Shown: positions 17,901 to 26,307, counted from the first letter of the stretch. The stretch is DNA of 64,000 nucleotides from Sphingobium trunci (GCF_022664535.1 NZ_JAKUJY010000001.1:310001-374000); one strand, 5' to 3'. Notes: generated by a model from the sequence alone, not told the origin. Program-made: numbers and translations.

Positions 17901-20900
17901 GCCGTCGCCGTGTCGTTGTCGGCGTCGCGGATCACATAGGTGAAGCTGTCGACCGACCCCGACGGCACCGAAGTCTTGGGTGTGTAGCTGTAAGTGCCGT
18001 CGGAGAAGATCTGCAGCGTGCCGTAAGCCGTCGTGATGGTCTGGCTGCCGCCCGCCGCGATGGAGGCGCCGTTGATCGATATGACCGCTCCAGGCGTGTC
18101 CGCGCCGATATGATCATTGGCAAGCACACTGCCGGTGGAAGCAGCCGCGTTTTCGGTCGTCGTGACGTTGTCGTCGGCGGCGATCGGGCTGTCATCCTCG
18201 ATCGTCACAGCGATGCTGGTGCCCACTGTTGCAGTACCGTCGCTGACATTCACCGGGACCGAGAAATTCTTGAGGTCCTCGACATTGATCCCGCTGTGAT
18301 CGACCGACTGGAGCAGAGTCACCGTATAGGCGCCTGCATTGGTGATCGTTATGGTGATCACGGGCACGCCGCCAGCCGAACCGGTCAGCGTCTGCGTGCC
18401 GACCCCCGTCCAGGTGACCGGCAGTGTATCCGCGGTCAGCACCGCACCGGGATTGCCCAGCGTCATGGTGATCGCGTCGCCATCCACATCGGTCGCGGTG
18501 ATCGTGCCGCTCGCCGTGACCGAATTGGTCGTGTCGGTGGGCGATCCCACATTGTCGGCATTGCCGCCCAGCAGCCCCTCTTCCGAGACGATGGCAACGC
18601 CGCTGCCGACCTGCGGGGCGTCGTTGGTGCCCTGGATCGAGATGGTGAGCGTCGCTGTCGCCGTGTCGCCGTCGCCGTCCGTGATCGTGTAGGTGAAGCT
18701 GTCGGTCAGCGGCGTGCTATTGCTGCCCAAATGCTGGACCGCCGCCAAGCTGTTGTTCAGCGTATAGCTGTAGCTGCCGTCGGCGTTCAGGACCAGCGTG
18801 CCGTAGGCGCCGATCGCGTTGCCGCCGACCGTGCCGCCACTGACCGCCGTCACCGCGCCGCCCGCCGCGGGACCATCGGCGCCCAGCGAGTCCGCGCCCG
18901 CCGGATTGCCGTCGCTGCCTACACCTGTCAGCACGTTACCGCTGGCGATCAGGGTAACGTCTTCCTTGACCACATCGGTATCATTGGCGGCGACCGGCGT
19001 GTCGTCATCGACATTGATGGTCAGCGTGCCGATGGCGGTGTCGTGGTCGGCGTCCGAGACCTGATAGCTGATGTCGAAACTGACATTATTCTCGTCATTG
19101 CCGGCGGGATGGATGATCGCTGCATTCTGCACGACCGAGTAAGTGCCCGCCACCGGATCGGTGAGCGTCACGGTTAGGACAGTGGTGGTGCCCTGCTTCA
19201 CCAGCAGGGTCGTGCCGTTGCTTTCATAGCTGAAGCCCGTCGGTGCGCCCGTGCCCAGCAGGGTGATGCCGCCCGGGCCATCGGCGCGGTAGTCATGGCC
19301 CAGCGTACCGGTGGCGTTCAGGCTGTTCGGGTCATCACCGATGCCGTTCGGATTGCCGCCCGGCAGCGCATCGTCGTCCAACTGGACCGTGGGATTGGCG
19401 CTGACGACCGGAAGATCATCGGACACGCTGATCGAGACGGTGCCGGTCGCGGTATCGCCGTCGGTGTCCTGCGCAATCACCTGCACCGAACCCAGGGCGA
19501 CCACATCATCGACATTGACGACCGGATGGGTGTCGTAATTGTCGTTGAGCGTGGCCTTCACCGTGGCGACAGTGCCGACGACTGACAGATCCAGCGTCAC
19601 CACGACGCCGCGTTCGTCCGAACCGGTAATCTGTGTATCGGACACGCGCAGCCAGTTGAGGTTGCCCGCGAGGCTGCTCGTGTCCCCGAAGGTGATCGAG
19701 GTGATCGCGTCGGAACCCGGCGTGAAGGTGATGCTCTTGCTGTCGAAATCCGGGTTGGCTGCGGTGGTGCCGCCTGCCAGATTCTGGTCGTCCAGGGCGA
19801 GGCTGATCGGCGCACCCGCCGTGGGTCCGGCGCCATCGGTCACGGTGATCGGCTGGTTCGCCGTCGCCTTGTCTCCATCGCCATCGGTGATGACATAGGA
19901 GAAGCCCGCGTCCACCCCGTTCGCATTGTTGAGATTGGTCGAGGGGTTGAAGGTCCAAGCGCCCGCCGCTGTGAAGGTGTACGCGCCGTAAGCCGTGCTC
20001 ACATTGGTCGTGCCCAGGGCGGCGATCGCTGTCGTTACGCCGCCGATCGTCACGGACGTCAGTGTCGCGCCATCGGCGCCGGGCGTGTCATTGATCATGA
20101 CATTGCCGCCGATGTCGGCGCCGTCCTCCGCGACCGTGAGCGCCGCGTCGTTCACGGCGGTCGGGACATCGTCCACGACATCGATGGTGATCGTACCGGT
20201 GGCGATATTGCCCGATCCGTCCACGGCCTGATAAGTGAACACCTCAACGCCTGCCTCGGTCTGCGGGCCGTTATCGGCGTGCGGCGTAGCGTCGAAGGGC
20301 GCGGTCAGCGTGTAGGTATAGCTGCCGTCGCTGTTGAGAAGAATCTGGCCATGGCTGGTCGTATCGGGACTGAGCAGCGTGTAGCTGACGGCGCCCACGA
20401 CATTGAGTTGACCCGTGGTCGTCTCGGTCGTGGCGGCGGGCGTGCTGCCGGTGACGCTGCCCGCAGCAATGTCATCGCCGGTGACGGTCGTGTCCAGCGC
20501 GGCCTCGTAGACGGTCTTCGTCTGGTTGTCCGCTGCCAGCGCGACATTGGCAACATTGATGGTCAGCGTGGCGGTGGCGAGATCCCCGTCCGCGTCGCGA
20601 ATGGTGTAGACGAACACATCCTGCTTGTCGGAAGAGATCGCGTTGGGCGTCGCTTCATACTGGTAGCTGCCGTCGGCGAAGAGGGTCAGCTTGCCATAAT
20701 CGCCCGCCACCTCGACACCGACATGGCCGCTCACGTTGATGCTCGTATCGCTGCCCTTGGCCACGCCGACGACGCCAGGCGCGAAGCCGTCCGCACCCGA
20801 CTGATCGTTGGCGAGCACACCGGCATCGGCCGCGACCACCAGCGTCTGACCTTCGCTGACCGATCCGCTGTCCGCCACCGCGATCGGCGCATCGTCCAGC

Positions 20901-23900
20901 ACGGTGACGTGGATCGTGGCAGCAGGCGAGACATCGCCGTCGCTGTCCGTCACCTGTACCGCGAAACTGTCACCCGCCTTGGGGTCGGCCGCGCCGCTGA
21001 TGCCGTCGCCATCGCTGGTGATATTGTCCGGATGGGTAGGGTCGTTGACCGCCAGCGTATAGCTGTAGCTGTAATGCCCGGCGCCGTCGGAGGTCACCGT
21101 CAGGTTGCCCGCCGCGCCCGCAACAACCACCGGCGCACCGCTGGTCGCGCCGGTCACATCTACCCAGGCACCATTCTTGTCCTGTACCTCGACCTTGGTC
21201 AGCGTGTCGCCGCCGGTCGTGATGGTCATGGAGCCGTTGGCGGTTTCGCTGTCGCCAGCCGCCGCCGTGCCGCCGGGCAACCCGGCTTCGGACACGGTCA
21301 TGTCGGTAACCGTGACCGTCGGCGTCGAATCCGTAAGCAGGTTCACCGTCACGGTCGCGGTCGATTTGTCCCCGTCCCCATCGGTGATGGTGTAGGTGAA
21401 ACTGTCGCTGCCCTCCGCACCCGCATTGGGGGTGTAGAGGAACACGCCATTGCCCTGATAGACGACGGTGCCCTTGGCCGCACCGGTTTCCAGCGTGACG
21501 CCGCTGGTCAGGTTGACGCCATCGGCGCCCGCAATGTCATTGGCAAAGACATTGATGCTGACCGGCGCATTTTCGGTCGCCTGCGTCGCGACGTCGTTCA
21601 CCGCGGTCGGCACGTCATCGACCACGGTGACGTCGAGGCTCGCGGCGGCATTCGATCCGTCCGTGTCGGTTACGACGACCGCGAAGCTCTCGGTCAGGCT
21701 GCCGTCATTGGCGCCGCTATGCAGCAGCGTGTTGTCGTTCAGCGTATAGCTGTAGCTGACGGTTCCGCTCACCACATCGCCGTCCGCGCCGATCACCGGC
21801 GTGAAACCGGTGACGGTCAGCGTGCCATAGGCGTTGGACAGGGTGACGCCGCTCACGAAGGCGCCGGACGCGAAGATCGTCTGCCCGCCGACCGTGACGG
21901 TGGCCACGCCGTCGGGCGCGGTCAGGCTGAAGCTGCCCGTCTGGGTCAGCGCCGCCGCATTGGGCGAACTGCCGTCCAACAGATCGTTTTCGAAGACCAG
22001 GACCTCGGCACCCTCGCCATTCAGCCCGTTGATGGTCACACCATCGTCGCTGCCCTGAATGGTGATGGTGATGGTCGCGCTGGACGTGTCGCCGTCGCCG
22101 TCGGTCAGTGTATAGGTGAAGGTTTCGGTCAGCGTCTGGTTCTTGTCCAGCCCCTGGACCACGCCATTTTCATTGTTCAGCGTATAGGCGTAGCTGCCGT
22201 CCGCCTGGATCACCAGAGACCCATAGGCGCCCGCCAGCGCCGATCCGACCGTGCCGGTGGTTTCGCCAAAGGCAATGGCGGTGACATGCGCGCCGTCGGC
22301 GCCCTGCACGTCGGCGACGCCATCGGTCTTGTTCGCGTCCGTTCCGCCCGAACCGGTGATGACATTGCCGTCGGCCAGGAGCGGTCCGTCTTCCCGGACG
22401 CTATCCACATCGGCGACGGCCGTGGGCTTGTCATCGATGATGTTGATGGTGAGCGTATCGGTGGCGCTGTCGCCATCCACGTCCGTGACCGTCACGACGA
22501 AACTGTCGGTGACATGGTCGCCCGCCGTGTTGGTGGTCAGCGTGTAGCTGTAATCGATGCTGCCCTGGCTGACGCCGGTGATGGTCAGCACGCCCTTGTC
22601 GGTAACGATCTCCTGACCCGTACCGGTGATGGTGGTGCCGTTGATGGTGACGGTCGCTGGGGCGTCCGGCGCGCTATAGGTGATCCTGCCGTCGGTCGTA
22701 TCGACGCCGCTGCCCGCATTGGACCCCATTGGATTCGTCAGGCCGGATTCGTCGACGATCGTCCCTTCGCCCACCGTGGGGATCGAGATGATCGTGACAT
22801 TGGAATCGGCAATGTCGATCCGCAGCGTCGCGGTGGAGGTATCGCCATCCCCGTCGCGCAGCGTGTAGGTGAAGCTGTCGCTCACGCCGCCCGGCGTACC
22901 CGCCGCGCGGACATAGCTGTAACTGCCGTCCGCATTCAGCGTGAGCGTGCCGTAAGTGCCCTCGAACGTGCCGGTGGTCGCGACCACGGCGCCGTCGGCC
23001 CCCTTCACATCGGCGCCCGCCGCGCCCGACGCCGTGCCCTCGCCAGTGATGACGTTGCCGGTTTCCGGGCCATAGGTTCCGGCCGCCACGATATCGACGT
23101 CATTATGCGCGACCGGCACGTCGTCGACGATCTGCACATCGATGGTCGCGTTGGCGGTCGATCCGTTGCGATCCGTCGCCACCACGGCGAAGCTCTGCAG
23201 GATGCTGTCGGTACCTGCCGCATCATGAGCAAGGCTGTTGTCGGTCAGAACGAAGCTGTAGGTAAAGGTCCCCGCCGTCGGCGACCCGCTTTGCTGCGAC
23301 GTCGGGGTGAAGCCGGTGATGGTCAGCGTTCCCACTGGGGTCGTCACCACCTGGCCGGTTACGAAAGCGCCATTGGTCAGAACCGCCACGCCGCCGATCG
23401 TCACGGTCGACAGGCCGTCGGCGCCGCTGACGCTGAAGGAACCCGTCTGCGTCAGCGCGGCCCCATCGGGCGAACTGCCCGCAGGCAGGTGATTTTCGAA
23501 GACCGTGATCTCTGCGCCCTCAATGCCCGGCGTGCCGTTGAGGCCAGTGATGGTGACGCCGTCGTCGGCGCCGTTGATGGTAATCGTCAGCGTCGCGGTC
23601 GAGGTATCGCCGTCTGCATCGGTGATAGTATAGCTGAAGCTGTCGGTCAGCGTCTGGCCGGGCACCAGGAACTGGACCGCGGCATTGCCGTTGGCGAGGG
23701 TATAGGTGTAGGCGCCCGCCGCGTTCAGCGTCAGGACGCCGTAGGTTCCCTGGAACGTCCCGGTCGTGGAAACCACCGCTCCATCCGCGCCCTGCACGTC
23801 GGCCACGCCATCGGTGGTGTTCGCATCGCTGCCGCCGCTGCCCGTCAGGACGTTGCCATCCGCGATCAGCGGTCCGTCCTCGGTCACGCTGTCGACATCG

Positions 23901-24829
23901 TTGACCGCGAGGGGAGCGTCGTCCGCAATGGAAATGGTCAGTGTAGCGCTGGCCTGATCGCCGTCCGTATCGGTAACGACAACGGTGAAGACTTCAGCGG
24001 GAGGGGTGCCGACCACATTGTCGCTCAAGACATAGCTGTAGCCGATGGCACCGTCTGCGATGGAGGTGATCGTCAGCACGCCGAGCGACGTCGTGATCGT
24101 CTGGCCAACCGCAGCGACCGCCGTGCCGTTGATGGTGACACCCGCCAGACCATCATTGGCGGTGATCTGGATGGTGCCAGTCGTACGCTCGCTGTCGCTG
24201 GCCGCCGCCGAACCGGCCGGTTCATTACCGCGCGCGGGAAGCCCCGCCTCGCTCACCCCGGCCGTTGCGTCGATCGCGCCAGCGGGCTGGTTGGGCGTGA
24301 TGATGGTGACTTCAGGCGCTTCATTGGGCGCGAGCGGCAGGATTTCGCGCTGTTCGTGCTGGGTGAACTGCAACTCGGTCGGCGGCAGCAGGTCGCCCAG
24401 CCGGTGGGGATCGCCGACATCGCCGTCCGGCCCCAGGAAATTGCCGCCGGAACTGCGTGGCGGGCCTGCGGCGGGCTGCGGCTCCTCGCCGATCAGCAGG
24501 GCAGCCAGGTTGACGGACGGGATTTGCACGTCGCCCACCACCAGTTGCGGCATCACCACCGCGCCGTCCAGGATCACCATGTCGGTGCCGTCGGGCAGAT
24601 GGACGATCAGATTGCGGCCGGACACCTCGATCTGGTTGATGTCGGTTCCGGCGGGCAGGACCACCACGCCCTGCGCATTGGGTGCGACCGTCTGTGTGAA
24701 GGTCGCATGATGATGCATCTTGCCGGGATGGATAGGCTTGCCCTTCGCACCCAGCGCAGATGCCTGCGAATGAAGGGCCTGCTGATGGTCGGCGGAGTCT
24801 TTGCTATCCCAATCGCGCTCGAAATCCAT
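14945..24829 (-). CDS. Giant repetitive surface adhesin, LapA/BapA-type, secreted by type I system
   Basis: About 3294 aa. The N-terminal module (residues 1-115) has VEVSGRNLIV-type strands ending NLAALLIGEE, a BapA/LapA prefix or retention module. PAAG follows at 119-122, matching the di-alanine site cut by LapG. Next come about twenty Ig-like/VCBS-type repeats of 100-130 aa (SFTYTITDGDGDTATATLTI) joined by DDxPxA linkers. Near the C-terminus are EF-hand-like calcium loops (DLNGDGLNF, DSNGDGVFDAKD, DVNANGVVDPGEF), an Ala/Thr/Pro/Gln-rich stretch, and a hydrophobic helical tail that probably carries the secretion signal. I see no GGxGxDxUx RTX repeats. ATG 24829 is preferred over an in-frame GTG at 24841. 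It heads the secretion operon. Confidence 0.9.
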   Translation of the reverse strand: MDFERDWDSKDSADHQQALHSQASALGAKGKPIHPGKMHHHATFTQTVAPNAQGVVVLPAGTDINQIEVSGRNLIVHLPDGTDMVILDGAVVMPQLVVGDVQIPSVNLAALLIGEEPQPAAGPPRSSGGNFLGPDGDVGDPHRLGDLLPPTELQFTQHEQREILPLAPNEAPEVTIITPNQPAGAIDATAGVSEAGLPARGNEPAGSAAASDSERTTGTIQITANDGLAGVTINGTAVAAVGQTITTSLGVLTITSIADGAIGYSYVLSDNVVGTPPAEVFTVVVTDTDGDQASATLTISIADDAPLAVNDVDSVTEDGPLIADGNVLTGSGGSDANTTDGVADVQGADGAVVSTTGTFQGTYGVLTLNAAGAYTYTLANGNAAVQFLVPGQTLTDSFSYTITDADGDTSTATLTITINGADDGVTITGLNGTPGIEGAEITVFENHLPAGSSPDGAALTQTGSFSVSGADGLSTVTIGGVAVLTNGAFVTGQVVTTPVGTLTITGFTPTSQQSGSPTAGTFTYSFVLTDNSLAHDAAGTDSILQSFAVVATDRNGSTANATIDVQIVDDVPVAHNDVDIVAAGTYGPETGNVITGEGTASGAAGADVKGADGAVVATTGTFEGTYGTLTLNADGSYSYVRAAGTPGGVSDSFTYTLRDGDGDTSTATLRIDIADSNVTIISIPTVGEGTIVDESGLTNPMGSNAGSGVDTTDGRITYSAPDAPATVTINGTTITGTGQEIVTDKGVLTITGVSQGSIDYSYTLTTNTAGDHVTDSFVVTVTDVDGDSATDTLTINIIDDKPTAVADVDSVREDGPLLADGNVITGSGGTDANKTDGVADVQGADGAHVTAIAFGETTGTVGSALAGAYGSLVIQADGSYAYTLNNENGVVQGLDKNQTLTETFTYTLTDGDGDTSSATITITIQGSDDGVTINGLNGEGAEVLVFENDLLDGSSPNAAALTQTGSFSLTAPDGVATVTVGGQTIFASGAFVSGVTLSNAYGTLTVTGFTPVIGADGDVVSGTVSYSYTLNDNTLLHSGANDGSLTESFAVVVTDTDGSNAAASLDVTVVDDVPTAVNDVATQATENAPVSINVFANDIAGADGVNLTSGVTLETGAAKGTVVYQGNGVFLYTPNAGAEGSDSFTYTITDGDGDKSTATVTVNLLTDSTPTVTVTDMTVSEAGLPGGTAAAGDSETANGSMTITTGGDTLTKVEVQDKNGAWVDVTGATSGAPVVVAGAAGNLTVTSDGAGHYSYSYTLAVNDPTHPDNITSDGDGISGAADPKAGDSFAVQVTDSDGDVSPAATIHVTVLDDAPIAVADSGSVSEGQTLVVAADAGVLANDQSGADGFAPGVVGVAKGSDTSINVSGHVGVEVAGDYGKLTLFADGSYQYEATPNAISSDKQDVFVYTIRDADGDLATATLTINVANVALAADNQTKTVYEAALDTTVTGDDIAAGSVTGSTPAATTETTTGQLNVVGAVSYTLLSPDTTSHGQILLNSDGSYTYTLTAPFDATPHADNGPQTEAGVEVFTYQAVDGSGNIATGTITIDVVDDVPTAVNDAALTVAEDGADIGGNVMINDTPGADGATLTSVTIGGVTTAIAALGTTNVSTAYGAYTFTAAGAWTFNPSTNLNNANGVDAGFSYVITDGDGDKATANQPITVTDGAGPTAGAPISLALDDQNLAGGTTAANPDFDSKSITFTPGSDAITSITFGDTSSLAGNLNWLRVSDTQITGSDERGVVVTLDLSVVGTVATVKATLNDNYDTHPVVNVDDVVALGSVQVIAQDTDGDTATGTVSISVSDDLPVVSANPTVQLDDDALPGGNPNGIGDDPNSLNATGTLGHDYRADGPGGITLLGTGAPTGFSYESNGTTLLVKQGTTTVLTVTLTDPVAGTYSVVQNAAIIHPAGNDENNVSFDISYQVSDADHDTAIGTLTINVDDDTPVAANDTDVVKEDVTLIASGNVLTGVGSDGNPAGADSLGADGPAAGGAVTAVSGGTVGGNAIGAYGTLVLNADGSYSYTLNNSLAAVQHLGSNSTPLTDSFTYTITDGDGDTATATLTISIQGTNDAPQVGSGVAIVSEEGLLGGNADNVGSPTDTTNSVTASGTITATDVDGDAITMTLGNPGAVLTADTLPVTWTGVGTQTLTGSAGGVPVITITITNAGAYTVTLLQSVDHSGINVEDLKNFSVPVNVSDGTATVGTSIAVTIEDDSPIAADDNVTTTENAAASTGSVLANDHIGADTPGAVISINGASIAAGGSQTITTAYGTLQIFSDGTYSYTPKTSVPSGSVDSFTYVIRDADNDTATAALKFTFQGDQNKPVADSVTAKLDDDGLSGGNPASTAGDVNANVGDADGPLSSEASFSGTLSFGFGLDGQGTTGKVSFSILDNTTATVGTETVRFSWSETAGVGTLIATVDAGTRANTQLFKVVVNTTTGVYTATLLDNVLHSPGGNENDASVSLNFQVTDADYDAASNPNSKAIGQLNISFNDDMPSVLSSGNATLTGNALSTTGDFHYAIGADSRDSYSASNSDIGVTMSGLVGSTSITNQSVTWVSENQHLATFSIGFDYDPDPTSATNPLVHETGTLTFDKDLGQYTLTLTSPIQSYSTDSVQEAGLAAYTFNGGSGGASQFDSANVKIADNFYIQLTGDVGNNTTPFQTQGATFDNGDTFLGANSWVSISSSDIAAGGNSLQAKNVMDFNFYGSNPGTATNAAGTTTATGAFVILDQLTNEDLVVVLKLAQSNGSGGVVGGTYTTRAIAVDPSDLFTAATKPAGFSDVSLTGNEKLLVIENADYSKLVPAGYQLVGLQVVTSVQGIGGTYYSFDGNLGTTSTPTVLSGAQLSALTDNDVVKIVDVGVIRQVTSTQSLHLDLNVTVTDADGDSASSTVHVNPVTPPIALDLNGDGLNFVGLSAGVSHDYGAGAVNTAWVAPDDGLLAHATGGSFDIVFSDDAPGATSDLEGLRLAYDSNGDGVFDAKDAKFSEFGVWQDVNANGVVDPGEFKSLTDAGIKAIVLTADGKSYTAANGDVTVLGEGSFIKTDGTKGTLGDVLFATAAKDDSSKTVDTTASGFNQALVAASLVAVAGAAATTPESQPAPATTESAPVSTETAPASTVTSEPTLAQDGNSTSLASTQDQDTHSAPQPTQQTSHAGSEPAPDHASLSDGGPAASAPAETAQADQPAPGDHQALLAQSISLPAFDGNAAAVLAAAHDAAKSPAGAVAEVVKEALGAHDVPNIDALLAALPGGAHPVVPVLLNPVAGEAVVDSGHMAAATAIFEAAMAAHQAMAVAHA

Positions 24830-25012
24830 AATCCATCCCACTCATCGCATGGGGGCATGGAAGGAGCGCGCAGAAGACCTTGTCCCGAATGCGCCTTTGC
24901 AAACGGACTGGACCTTCCAAGACAATGCGGCAATCAGCGGATCAGCTATTGCCCCTGAGTCAACGATCTCCCGCCGGCAGGATCTTTTGCTCAGATCGAC
25001 TGCCGCCCCGGA

Positions 25013-25020
25013 TTAACCAT
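25013..25020 (+). promoter_or_regulatory. TTAACCAT box 1 (CtrA-type half-site)
   Basis: Exact TTAACCAT, the 8-base half-site bound by the response regulator CtrA in alphaproteobacteria. It is about 185 bases upstream of the adhesin start. Confidence 0.5.
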
Positions 25021-25098
25021 CTGCTTTTATGTTCTACTGACCCGATGGCTGCATCTTATTCGCCGCCAACAAAGTGAGTCACGAAGATTCAGGTTTTG

Positions 25099-25106
25099 TT
25101 AACCAT
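25099..25106 (+). promoter_or_regulatory. TTAACCAT box 2 (CtrA-type half-site)
   Basis: Second exact TTAACCAT, in the most AT-rich part of the region, followed by TTTTAAAG. A GATTC site (25086-25090, GAnTC class) lies nine bases before it, so CtrA-type and CcrM/GcrA-type signals are close together. Confidence 0.55.
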
Positions 25107-25205
25107 TTTAAAGCGCTAACGGCAGAAAATTGACTTTGGTTTTATTACTAAAGATATAGATTTATCTTTTTTCCTATATCCGTCCCTCTATGCTTGAGCC
25201 GGGTC

Positions 25206-25213
25206 ATGGTTAA
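25206..25213 (-). promoter_or_regulatory. TTAACCAT box 3, inverted (CtrA-type half-site)
   Basis: Exact TTAACCAT on the minus strand (ATGGTTAA on the plus strand), about 380 bases upstream of the adhesin start. Three copies of an AT-rich octamer within 201 bp of GC-rich DNA are unlikely to be chance. Confidence 0.5.
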
Positions 25214-25336
25214 CACTCAAGGCTTACACCCTTCGCGACTCGATCGACTCGGACGTTGAAAAGCACCCAACGGCGAACCGTGCAGAATGATCGCCGGTCA
25301 GTGCCGAACGCGCATGGAGGATGGACGAGAAGGAAA

Positions 25337-25369
25337 ACGGGCGACCGGCTTTTACAGCCGGCCGCCCGT
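25337..25369 (-). terminator. Terminator hairpin on the minus strand
   Basis: 14-bp stem with one A-C mismatch (25337-25350 with 25356-25369) and a five-base loop. Read on the minus strand it is followed by TTTTCCTTC. It would end transcription from the TPR gene at 25585 or from the structured RNA candidate immediately before it. Confidence 0.55.
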
Positions 25370-25458
25370 CGAAATGCGACCCATAGGCTTATCGTTCGGA
25401 GCCGTGCTGGCTTTCCCCGGCTTCGTCCAGTCGGCCTGTGACTGGCGATAAGCTATGG
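25370..25458 (-). ncRNA. Candidate structured RNA (three-way junction) ending in terminator
   Basis: Closing stem P1 pairs 25381-25394 with 25446-25458 (13 bp and one bulged G). Inside are two hairpins: 25427-25432 with 25440-25445 (6 bp, 7-base loop) and 25398-25403 with 25409-25416 (5-6 bp with a small bulge). The 6-bp hairpin abuts P1 directly, allowing stacking. On the minus strand the fold is followed 11 bases later by the terminator hairpin 25337-25369, an arrangement typical of a small RNA or a riboswitch with expression platform. I do not recognise it as a known riboswitch class; it lacks the c-di-GMP-I consensus. The strand is inferred from the terminator. Confidence 0.35.
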
Positions 25459-25584
25459 AAAATCAATCCCCCTCCGACGGGAATCAGCAATAACGGGCCG
25501 GATCATTTTAACAATTGGCCCGACGACTTATATCTTCGGTTAATCAACCAGCAGAGGGTTGTGGAAACATAAGGCAATTGCGCT

Positions 25585-26307
25585 TCAGGGGTGCATTTCC
25601 GCCTGATCCGCCTTGGGAGTCATCGACATTTTTTCCACAGATTCGGGCGGCGGTGCTGCAATATTCTGCGCCGTATGTTCGACCGCCGGTGCCGGATGCT
25701 CCGCCTGGGTGGGTGCGGCTCCGGAAGCTTCGCTGCCGGTCGCGGTTGGCTTTTCCGCCAGCGGATCAGCCATTTTCGGCATGGTGGCGACGATCTGCGC
25801 CATCCTCTGGCTGCGCGCGCTGGCTGCTCCGGTCACCCGGCGGAAACTGACAAGCGCATAATCCGCCAGGGGCGCGGCCGCATCATAACGTTTCCGCGCC
25901 ATGTAGAAATCGATCAGATTTTCCAGGGCGAGCTGGGTGTTGGGATCATCCTCCCCCCGCGTCTGCAGATAGCTGTCGAAAACCCGGCGGAACAGGCTTT
26001 CCGCTTCCCGGAAATGACCGGCGGATTCCAGTTGCAGTGCCAGATCATTCGCCGAAATCAGCGATCGCGGATCGTCCTTGCCGAACAGTTCGTCGGCCAG
26101 ACCCAATGCTTTTCGCGCCGTATCGATGCCATCGGCCGCTTGCCCGGCCGAATAGGCCGCTTGCGACGCCGCGGCGAGCTTGCGCCACTCCTTTTCCCGC
26201 GCTTCGGTCACATCGGCCACATAGGGCGCCTGCGCCTGCAAAGGCGCCGCGATGGAGAGCAACAGCGCCATCCACAGCTTGCCGCTCTTCCTGCCGCCAA
26301 CGGCCAT
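25585..26307 (-). CDS. Exported TPR protein
   Basis: 240 aa with a signal peptide (LWMALLLSIAAPLQAQA). The TPR-like part (about residues 45-165) has repeats of the kinesin-light-chain type: ARKALGLADELFGKDDPRSL and AESLFRRVFDSYLQTRGEDD with NTQLALENLIDFYMARKRYD. The C-terminal 70 residues are Pro/Ala/Glu-rich and probably disordered. The function is unknown, perhaps a periplasmic scaffold. ATG 26307 has GGGAGG six bases upstream. It lies upstream of the adhesin operon on the same strand but is separated by 755 bp and a terminator, so it is a separate unit. Confidence 0.75.
   Translation of the reverse strand: MAVGGRKSGKLWMALLLSIAAPLQAQAPYVADVTEAREKEWRKLAAASQAAYSAGQAADGIDTARKALGLADELFGKDDPRSLISANDLALQLESAGHFREAESLFRRVFDSYLQTRGEDDPNTQLALENLIDFYMARKRYDAAAPLADYALVSFRRVTGAASARSQRMAQIVATMPKMADPLAEKPTATGSEASGAAPTQAEHPAPAVEHTAQNIAAPPPESVEKMSMTPKADQAEMHP

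Larger units (their letters stand above)
24842..25584. other. 743-bp regulatory region upstream of the adhesin
   Basis: No convincing protein gene on either strand. The stretch from about 25080 to 25190 is AT-rich against a GC-rich background, as expected for a promoter. It holds three TTAACCAT boxes, a further TTAACC core (25538-25543, minus strand), GAnTC sites at 25086, 25237, 25246 and 25481, a three-way-junction fold (25381-25458) and a terminator hairpin (25337-25369). It separates the adhesin start from the stop of the upstream TPR gene, both on the minus strand. Confidence 0.7.

Noticed and set aside
20279..24958. A 1559-codon open frame on the plus strand, antisense to the adhesin
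   Set aside because: It mirrors the repetitive high-GC coding strand, is full of Arg/Gly/Ala/Asp patterns with no domain, and crosses the adhesin start. An open antisense frame is expected from the codon bias of such repeats.
25370..25458. Identification of the structured segment as a c-di-GMP-I riboswitch
   Set aside because: The function would fit an adhesin, but the conserved GEMM core sequences and the GAAA tetraloop arrangement are not present. Kept only as an unclassified candidate.
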